From NCBI GenBank assembly GCA_937124525.1, contig CAKZLA010000059.1, positions 1-5,339 on the forward strand: DNA of 5,339 bases, written 5' to 3'. The first letter of the stretch is position 1; each line of letters opens with the position of its first letter. A program made the position numbers and the translations under genes. The notes below the pieces were generated by a model. The model saw only the letters and a list, made by a program, of their open reading frames with translations. It was not told the DNA's origin and ran no database searches. This DNA is from an uncultured Desulfobacterium sp. Its GTDB lineage: Bacteria; Desulfobacterota; Desulfobacteria; Desulfobacterales; Desulfobacteraceae. Positions 1 to 4,402 of this stretch are shown in pieces.

Positions 1-657
1 CTGGCTCATAACACCTTGATAAAAGATATTTTAGGCGTTGAGGGAAATACCCTTATTGGGACCAGCAATGTGTTTTTAGCCCAGCATTTCAACATCAAAC
101 CCATTGGAACCCTGGCCCATGAATGGTTCATGTTCCATGCCGTTCTAAACGGCTATCGAATGGCCAACCCCACCGGTGTGGATGCCTGGACCGTCGCTTT
201 TCATGGAGACCTTGGTATTGCACTCACAGACACCTTTACCACGGATGTATTTTTATCAACCTTTGATACCATGCATGCCAAGCTTTTTGACGGTGTCCGC
301 CATGATTCAGGTGACCCCTTTGAATACATTGAGAAAGTGATCCAGCATTATAAAAAACTTCACATAGACCCCACCACTAAAACCATAGTATTTTCCGATG
401 GACTGGATATAACAAAGGCGGTACATATTCATGAAAAATGCTTGGGTAGAATCAATGATTCCTACGGCATTGGTACCAATCTCACCAATGATGTGGGGGT
501 TACCCCTTTAAATATCGTCATCAAACTTGCCAAATGTAGAACGGCACCGGATAAGGCATGGCACAAGGCCATTAAATTATCTGATAATATAGCCAAACAC
601 ACCGGAGATAGGGAAGAGTTGAACCATTGCATAAAGGTTTTAAAACGGGGAATCTGA
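1..657 (+). CDS. pncB: Nicotinate phosphoribosyltransferase, C-terminal part (5' end outside window)
   Basis: PncB joins nicotinate and PRPP to make nicotinate mononucleotide in the cytoplasm, the entry step of the Preiss-Handler route of NAD salvage. The frame is open to base 1, so the TTG at 16 is an internal leucine codon and not a start. About 218 codons are visible of a family that is usually about 400. Seen motifs: IGTSNV near the beginning; GTLAHEWF (118-120 encodes the His that matches the autophosphorylated active-site histidine of the family); RHDSGDP from 298; VFSDGLD; SYGIGTNLTND; and PLNIVIKL followed by KLSD near the end, all in the expected PncB order. It ends with TGA at 655-657, 14 bp from the end of the convergent nth gene. 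No hairpin plus T-run terminator is visible between them. Family assignment is firm; completeness upstream cannot be judged. Confidence 0.95.
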   Translation: MAHNTLIKDILGVEGNTLIGTSNVFLAQHFNIKPIGTLAHEWFMFHAVLNGYRMANPTGVDAWTVAFHGDLGIALTDTFTTDVFLSTFDTMHAKLFDGVRHDSGDPFEYIEKVIQHYKKLHIDPTTKTIVFSDGLDITKAVHIHEKCLGRINDSYGIGTNLTNDVGVTPLNIVIKLAKCRTAPDKAWHKAIKLSDNIAKHTGDREELNHCIKVLKRGI

Positions 658-671
658 ACCAGGATGCTTCT

Positions 672-1346
672 TTATTTGATCTGTTTGGTTTTTATAATTT
701 TCCTGGGTTTCACCCCTTTTTTAGGGCATTGATCCCCAACCACACATTGATCACAATGGGGGGATACCGGTCTGCATGTTCCCTGGCCAAAGGCTACAAG
801 AACAGAGTTCACCTCTTTCCAGTGCCGTCTGGGTAATTTTTTCCGCAGGGCCAACTCTGTTTCCAGGGGAGTTTTGGTTTTAACATATCCCCAAATGTTC
901 ATCATGCGGTGTACATGGGTATCCACGCATATTGCGTCTTTGTCAAAGGCCACACTCATCACAAGATTGGCCGTTTTTCGTCCTACCCCGGGTAACGTCA
1001 CCAGTTCATCAATGGTTTCCGGCACCTTTCCCCCGAATTTTTCCAGAGCATGGGGAAGTTTTTCCAAATAAACTGCCTTAGATTTATAAAATCCCACGGG
1101 ATAGATCTGTTTTTGAATTTCATCCCGGGATAATTTTGCAAGGCCTTGTTTATCCGGAGCCACTTCAAATAATCTCTGGGCTGCTCCGGCAGTGGTCTCA
1201 TCCTTGGTACGGGCCGACAAAATGGTGGCCACCAGTATTTTAAAAGGATCATTTGTCTGAACAGCAATGAGATCCACCACGGGTACTGCATATTCACGGA
1301 CCTCTTCTTTTAACGTCTCAATGAACGTAGAGATATTTACTGCCAT
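672..1346 (-). CDS. nth: Endonuclease III, DNA glycosylase/AP lyase
   Basis: Nth removes oxidised pyrimidines from DNA and nicks the abasic site in base excision repair. The 224-residue protein has the usual length (E. coli is 211). The helix-hairpin-helix LPGVGRKTA is at 118-126 with the catalytic Lys at 124. VDTH follows at 141-144 with the catalytic Asp at 142, giving the same 18-residue spacing as E. coli Lys120/Asp138. The C-terminal 4Fe-4S cluster loop is intact: Cys191, 198, 201 and 207 in the pattern C-X6-C-X2-C-X5-C. A short basic tail follows the cluster. The ATG (1344-1346) is supported by GGAG (+ strand CTCC 1354-1357) seven bases upstream. The gene converges on pncB. Its upstream side faces the repeat island: the target duplication of MITE-A starts about 40 bp before the start codon, so the native promoter may be displaced or supplied by repeat DNA. 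No clear -35/-10 pair was recognised. Confidence 0.97.
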   Translation of the reverse strand: MAVNISTFIETLKEEVREYAVPVVDLIAVQTNDPFKILVATILSARTKDETTAGAAQRLFEVAPDKQGLAKLSRDEIQKQIYPVGFYKSKAVYLEKLPHALEKFGGKVPETIDELVTLPGVGRKTANLVMSVAFDKDAICVDTHVHRMMNIWGYVKTKTPLETELALRKKLPRRHWKEVNSVLVAFGQGTCRPVSPHCDQCVVGDQCPKKGVKPRKIIKTKQIK

Positions 1347-1385
1347 TCGATGACTCCAATATAGCTGGATATGTTTATTTTGTGA

Positions 1386-1394
1386 AACTCCATC
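1386..1394. repeat. Left 9 bp target-site duplication of MITE-A
   Basis: AACTCCATC directly abuts the left terminal inverted repeat and is identical to 1646-1654 at the other end. A perfect direct repeat exactly outside perfect inverted repeats is the signature of DDE-type transposition. Confidence 0.85.
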
Positions 1395-1645
1395 GAGTGT
1401 ACCCTTTTTGCAGTATTCTCCCCTTCAATTCCTATAAACCCACATACAACGAATATTGAAAATGGTATTATGCCGCCGCCCCCCGAGGGGCAATGGGCCC
1501 GGCCCGGAACCGTAGACGGCCCAATTGGCCGGTTCCTATTGCCCCTCGGGAGGCGGCTCTGCTGAGGTTGCCCGGAAGTTTTATTTTCTAATAAAATGAC
1601 TTAGGGCGAGGTATTGACCAGGGTTAATCTAAAAAGGGTACACTC
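1395..1645. mobile_element. MITE-A: 251 bp non-autonomous palindromic element
   Basis: The ends are perfect 15 bp inverted repeats, GAGTGTACCCTTTTT at 1395-1409 and AAAAAGGGTACACTC at 1631-1645, flanked by identical 9 bp direct repeats. No transposase or other credible reading frame lies inside, so it would have to be moved in trans by an IS element with matching ends elsewhere in the genome. The middle is a strong GC-rich hairpin (see 1459-1564), centred close to the middle of the element. The interior also holds, in inverted orientation, sequence related to the surrounding U units: 1430-1456 reverse-complemented resembles copy 2 with its first stem-loop deleted. The responsible IS family was not identified; a 9 bp duplication is compatible with several families. 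Confidence 0.8.
1459..1564 (-). repeat. H-type hairpin module, copy 1 (inside MITE-A)
   Basis: A perfect 13 bp stem pairs CCCGAGGGGCAAT (1482-1494) with 1538-1550. It is extended outward by GCCGCC/GGCGGC (1472-1477 with 1552-1557) and inward by GGAACCG/CGGTTCC (1506-1512 with 1530-1536). The borders match the second module at 1928-2036 in opposite orientation. AAAATGGTATTATGCCGCC (1459-1477) agrees at 18 of 19 bases with the reverse complement of 2018-2036, and GGCTCTGCTG (1555-1564) is the exact reverse complement of 1928-1937. There is no T-run after the stem on either strand, so it is not a typical intrinsic terminator. Confidence 0.8.
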
Positions 1646-1654
1646 AACTCCATC
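1646..1654. repeat. Right 9 bp target-site duplication of MITE-A
   Basis: AACTCCATC, identical to 1386-1394, directly follows the right terminal inverted repeat. The continuing CCAA joins it to the split U unit, matching AACTCCGTCCAA at 1813-1824. Confidence 0.85.
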
Positions 1655-1687
1655 CAAAGGTTTGGAATTATGAGAGTTTTATTTTCC

Positions 1688-1759
1688 GTTGTGGCTGGTA
1701 GTTACAGCCATGTGGGTTTATATGAAAGAGTAGGCACGCCTAATATTCTTTCATGCTTC
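1688..1759 (+). repeat. U-type repeat copy 2 with two diverged stem-loops
   Basis: It begins GTTGTGG like copies 3 and 4. First stem TGGCTG/CAGCCA (1692-1697 with 1705-1710), then GTGGGTTTATATGAAA, which corresponds to GTGGCAGTTTATAAGAAA in copy 3. Second stem ATGAAAGA/TCTTTCAT (1722-1729 with 1747-1754) encloses an inner stem TAGGC/GCCTA (1731-1735 with 1738-1742). The stem sequences differ from copies 3 and 4 yet remain complementary. Confidence 0.75.
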
Positions 1760-1854
1760 GTTGTGGGCAGGCCCAGGTCCCCCATGCGGTCTGCCCGTGG
1801 CAGTTTATAAGAAACTCCGTCCAATGATTTGTAATAACTGGAGTTTCGATATTT
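1760..1854 (+). repeat. U-type repeat copy 3, intact reference unit (95 bp)
   Basis: The most complete unit: GTTGTGGGCAG start, first stem GGGCAG/CTGCCC (1765-1770 with 1791-1796), connector GTGGCAGTTTATAAGAAA, second stem GAAACTCC/GGAGTTTC (1811-1818 with 1840-1847), then GATATTT leading straight into the next GTTGTGGGC. Its first 55 bp (1760-1814) are closely matched by 53 bp at 1855-1907. Confidence 0.8.
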
Positions 1855-2044
1855 GTTGTGGGCAGGCCTAACCCCCAATACGGTCTGCCCGTGGCAGTTA
1901 TAAGAAAACACAGCATCGGAGTGCCGCCAGCAGAGCCTCCGAGGAGTGCCGGAACATTGGAAACCAAAGGGCAAAATATCCCCCGACGTTTCCGTTCTGG
2001 TCAAGGCAGTCCTCGGAGGCGGTATAATACCATTTTATATCTTC
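1855..2044 (+). repeat. U-type repeat copy 4, with an H-type module in the second stem position
   Basis: Bases 1855-1907 repeat the start of copy 3, including the stem GGGCAG/CTGCCC (1860-1865 with 1885-1890) and the connector GTGGCAGTTATAAGAAA. Where copy 3 has its short second hairpin, this copy has a long hairpin (1928-2036) and then TATCTTC. At 2045-2051 an ATTGTGG follows, resembling the start of another unit, and is cut off exactly at the stop codon of the permease gene (2052-2054). Confidence 0.7.
1928..2036 (+). repeat. H-type hairpin module, copy 2
   Basis: A 16-base stem, GCCTCCGAGGAGTGCC (1935-1950) with GGCAGTCCTCGGAGGC (2005-2020), pairs at 15 of 16 positions around a loop of about 54 bases that contains a small TTGG/CCAA hairpin. 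The borders (CAGCAGAGCC at 1928-1937 and GGCGGTATAATACCATTTT at 2018-2036) are shared in inverted orientation with 1459-1564, and the total lengths are similar (109 and 106 bp). The inner loops of the two copies are not obviously alike. Confidence 0.8.
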
Positions 2045-2051
2045 ATTGTGG

Positions 2052-2915
2052 TTAAAAATGATCGAAGTCAGCTCCCCCCCTCAGTTTGTTGTAAATAACA
2101 AAATAAAAGTAAGTAAACAAAGAGGAAATCAAAAATAAAATAACCAGCAGGGCCATGGCAACAGGCCGCAGGGAAAGATCATGTCGAAAATAATAATCAT
2201 ACACCTGAAGACTGAGCATTCCCGGGGTGCTGCTTCCCAGGATGTAGGGAATTTCAAATGCTCCAAAACTATAAATAAACAGAATCAAAAAGGTGGTGGT
2301 GAGAATTTCTTTTAAATGGGGCAGCACCACAGTTAAAAAAATCCGAGCTTCCCCGGCTCCCAGCTGCCGGGCAGTTTGAATGTAGCGTTTATCAAATTTC
2401 ATCAGCACGGACATTACCATCAAAGTGACAAAGGAGGTCTCTTTGACAATATACGCAATGATCTCCCCCATACCATACCGGCTGAAAATCAGATTTGGAA
2501 ACTGTTTCATTTGTGAAATAATACCAAGGTGGTAGCACACCGACGCAATGATGCCGGATCGACTGAGAAAAATCATGGTGATAAAGGCCACGGCAATGTG
2601 GGGAAGTACAATGGGAATTTTGTACACCACGGTTTTGTTCTGCAAAACCACGGGCAGATGCCAGATTCCATAGGACAGCAGGGTGCCGAAAACAATGGAC
2701 AGCCCAGCTGAAACAAAGGCCACATAAAATGAAAACAAAATGGATTTCATAAAATGACCATGGGTAAAAACGGTTTTATAGGCCGTCCACATGGAATCGT
2801 AATGAACAAGGGGGTTCATCATCCCCAGAGACTGGATCATTGTCAGAATAATACCACCGACAAAAAACAACGCAAAAGGAATCAATGCCGGGAGCAATTT
2901 CAACCAGGGTTTCAT
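2052..2915 (-). CDS. ABC importer permease subunit (YnjC/PotB-like half)
   Basis: This is an inner-membrane permease of a binding-protein-dependent importer. The 287 residues show about six hydrophobic segments (roughly 7-30, 58-84, 100-118, 150-174, 207-227, 253-276). Between segments 4 and 5, at 178-202, is the cytoplasmic EAA-type loop (TARQLGAGEARIF...LP, conserved Gly186 and Leu198-Pro199), the contact site for the ATPase. The YnjB-like gene upstream suggests the YnjBCD class of transporter, but E. coli YnjC carries two permease domains in about 510 residues and this protein has one. A partner permease is not in the window, so it may lie elsewhere or the protein may homodimerise. The ATG at 2913-2915 has only a weak GGA ten bases upstream, and an in-frame stop precedes it. 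MITE-B sits 20 bp upstream of the start. The substrate cannot be told from the sequence. Confidence 0.85.
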   Translation of the reverse strand: MKPWLKLLPALIPFALFFVGGIILTMIQSLGMMNPLVHYDSMWTAYKTVFTHGHFMKSILFSFYVAFVSAGLSIVFGTLLSYGIWHLPVVLQNKTVVYKIPIVLPHIAVAFITMIFLSRSGIIASVCYHLGIISQMKQFPNLIFSRYGMGEIIAYIVKETSFVTLMVMSVLMKFDKRYIQTARQLGAGEARIFLTVVLPHLKEILTTTFLILFIYSFGAFEIPYILGSSTPGMLSLQVYDYYFRHDLSLRPVAMALLVILFLISSLFTYFYFVIYNKLRGGADFDHF

Positions 2916-2927
2916 TAATTTTTGTTC

Positions 2928-3047
2928 CAGTATAAGGCATCTTTCAAAAGTACTTTACAGTTTCTTGGAGCATTCCACATTTGTAGGGGCTTTTTCCCAA
3001 AAGACTGTAAAGTACTTTTTGGATCATATGAAGGATGCCCAGTATAA
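2928..3047. mobile_element. MITE-B: 104 bp palindromic element (2936-3039) with 8 bp duplication
   Basis: The outer ends GGCATCTTTC (2936-2945) and GAAGGATGCC (3030-3039) are inverted repeats with one mismatch. Next inward is a perfect 16 bp inverted repeat, AAAAGTACTTTACAGT (2946-2961) with ACTGTAAAGTACTTTT (3004-3019), with ten extra bases on the right side (3020-3029). Identical CAGTATAA copies lie immediately outside at 2928-2935 and 3040-3047. No reading frame of note lies inside. It sits between ynjB and the permease gene and would form a strong stem-loop in their shared transcript, so it may dampen or insulate permease expression. The stem followed by four T's on either strand is weakly terminator-like, but the loop of about 42 bases is long. 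It shares no obvious end sequence with MITE-A. Confidence 0.65.
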
Positions 3048-3072
3048 ACCAGTTAAAAACGGGGTCAAGCTT

Positions 3073-3144
3073 GGCTTATGGGTGTTATTGCTCCCGAGCC
3101 ATGCAAGTTGGTAACTTTCGGAAAGAGTGCCCATAACGCAAGCC
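3073..3144. repeat. Imperfect inverted repeat downstream of ynjB
   Basis: GGCTTATGGG (3073-3082) is complementary to CCCATAACGCAAGCC (3130-3144) apart from a five-base bulge. Small palindromes lie between the arms (GCTC/GAGC at 3090-3099 and CTTTC/GAAAG near 3115-3125). It occupies the rest of the 256 bp gap between ynjB and the permease gene. In the ynjB transcript it would fold just past the stop codon, perhaps protecting the 3' end. No T-run follows closely, so an intrinsic terminator is not supported. Confidence 0.45.
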
Positions 3145-3171
3145 GGACTTCTCCAAGGGTTTTGATACAAT

Positions 3172-4380
3172 CTATTTTTTCCCCAGTACAAACCGACTCC
3201 AGTCATTTTCCAGCCGTGTGAGATAAGCCGCCGGGATTTCGGGCACACCGTGCTGGTTCAGAACATCAAGGGGAAGGGTGGCTTTCCCCAGATCAAGGTC
3301 ATCAAAGGCCTGACGGTCCGATGCTTCCAGTTTTGTCATGTCCAGCACCGTAAAATCTCCCCAGTTTTCAGGATTATTTTTTGAAAGTTGTGCTTCCGGA
3401 GACAGCAAAAAATTGGTGACCACCATGGCTCCGGCAATGTTGGGGGCATTATAAGCAATGGCCGTGAAGTGGTTGTTGTAAATGGCCCCTTCTTTCATCA
3501 CAAAGGTTCGCACAGTAGACGGGTATTTTCCCTCCAATATCTTACTTGACGCATGGGCCTGGTGGTATGACATGTTCATGTCCACCTCTCCTCTTTCAAA
3601 TAAAAGCCCCAAAGCCGCGATATCTTTGGGATAGACCTCTCCTTTCTGCCACAGATACGGTTTTATTTCCTTCAGGTATTCCCACAATGCCGGAGATTTA
3701 TTTAAATAAAGATCCTCGTCAAACTCCTTCATATATTGCCCATGCCCGCCTGTAGTGGCGTAAAAAACCTGGCGGAGAAAAGCAGATCCTGTGAAATCCG
3801 GTGGCTGGGGATAGGTAAATTTCCCTGGATGGATGATGATCCATTGTTTGAGTGCAGCAAAGCTTTCAGGGGGGGGCTGTATCTTGGCAGTATCATGGAC
3901 AAAGACAAACTGTGCCTTGCCATAGGGGACTTCATAATCTTCAACGGGAAAGCCAAAGTCAGATGCCACCGTGGCTGGATTAATATACTTGATGAAATTT
4001 GGGAGTTTATCTGCCACCGGGCCATACAGCAGTCCCGCTTCCCGGGCATTTTTAAAATTTTCCCCATTGATCCACATCACATCAATGGTACCGCTTTTTT
4101 TCCCTGCCTGTTTTTCCGTGAGAAGTTTATTCACAAACACGGCGGCATCCATGGGAACCATATTCAATGCAATATTATATTTTTCTTTCAGGGCCTTTGC
4201 CACGTAGCCATCCACCCACTTATTTATGGTGGCAGAACCACCCCACATGTAAAAGTTTACCGTGGTTCCCCGGGATTTTTCCAGGGCCTGGTCATAGGAC
4301 AAGGCGTGCTGTTCAGGCGCTTGCTGTTGACAGGACAAAAGTAGAAAAACCAAAACCAGAATCAAACCACATTTTTTCAT
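3172..4380 (-). CDS. ynjB: YnjB-like ABC importer substrate-binding lipoprotein
   Basis: This is the binding component of an ABC importer, anchored to the membrane by lipid and facing the periplasm. The 402-residue protein starts with MKK, a hydrophobic stretch at 5-15 and a lipobox LLSC with the acceptor Cys at 17 (signal peptidase II type). The mature part opens with TVNFYMWGG near 40-48, followed by NKLLTEKQAGKKSG and DVMWINGENFKNA, which I recognise as YnjB hallmarks (COG4134 group). Length matches the family, about 390. The start is supported by AAGGGAGA a few bases upstream of ATG (4378-4380). It lies 22 bp downstream of the ATPase frame, clearly one operon, and the permease follows after a repeat-filled gap. 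The substrate of YnjBCD-type systems is not established, so none is assigned. The C-terminal end reaches VLGKK and TAG without signs of damage. Confidence 0.88.
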   Translation of the reverse strand: MKKCGLILVLVFLLLSCQQQAPEQHALSYDQALEKSRGTTVNFYMWGGSATINKWVDGYVAKALKEKYNIALNMVPMDAAVFVNKLLTEKQAGKKSGTIDVMWINGENFKNAREAGLLYGPVADKLPNFIKYINPATVASDFGFPVEDYEVPYGKAQFVFVHDTAKIQPPPESFAALKQWIIIHPGKFTYPQPPDFTGSAFLRQVFYATTGGHGQYMKEFDEDLYLNKSPALWEYLKEIKPYLWQKGEVYPKDIAALGLLFERGEVDMNMSYHQAHASSKILEGKYPSTVRTFVMKEGAIYNNHFTAIAYNAPNIAGAMVVTNFLLSPEAQLSKNNPENWGDFTVLDMTKLEASDRQAFDDLDLGKATLPLDVLNQHGVPEIPAAYLTRLENDWSRFVLGKK

Positions 4381-4402
4381 ATAGCTCTCCCTTAGAATAA
4401 AT

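Larger units (their letters stand above)
1373..1687 (+). repeat. U-type repeat copy 1, split by MITE-A
   Basis: The left half (1373-1394) reads GTTTAT...GAAACTCCATC and the right half (1655-1687) continues CAAAGGTTTG...GAGAGTTTTATTTT. If the inserted 251 bp plus one 9 bp duplication are removed, the joined sequence aligns with the intact unit at about 1803-1854 (GTTTATAAGAAACTCCGTCCAA...GGAGTTTCGATATTT). The stem AAACTC (1385-1390) with GAGTTT (1674-1679) corresponds to GAAACTCC/GGAGTTTC of copy 3. The first stem-loop of the unit is not recognisable to the left. Visible in sequence; the ancestry is inferred. Confidence 0.7.

Noticed and set aside
627..836. 69-residue + strand frame after pncB
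   Set aside because: It overlaps the end of pncB and lies antisense to nth, covering the conserved iron-sulfur loop; a shadow frame.
1688..1907. CRISPR array
   Set aside because: Only two closely similar repeats of 53-55 bp plus one diverged copy, with self-complementary interiors and homologous rather than unique spacers; no cas genes.
1760..1907. Integron attC sites
   Set aside because: The imperfect hairpins are reminiscent, but the GTTRRRY and RYYYAAC core boxes are not found at the stem bases, there are no cassette genes and no integrase is visible.
1702..2004. 100-residue reading frame on the - strand through the repeat array
   Set aside because: It is a translation of the U repeats: the similar repeat copies fall in different frames (CHGQT... 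against KLPRAD...), it has no recognisable domain and its composition is odd. A 75-residue frame in another phase overlaps it in the same DNA. Probably not a protein.
1928..2036. Intrinsic terminator for the importer operon
   Set aside because: The stem is strong, but the loop is about 54 bases and no U-tract follows on the - strand, so rho-independent termination is not supported.
3024..3248. 74-residue - strand frame between ynjB and the permease
   Set aside because: It overlaps the 3' end of ynjB out of frame and then runs through the inverted repeat and the edge of MITE-B; no family resemblance and no good ribosome site seen.
3736..4344. 202-residue + strand frame
   Set aside because: Entirely antisense to the well-supported ynjB gene; low-complexity shadow of it with no recognisable domain.
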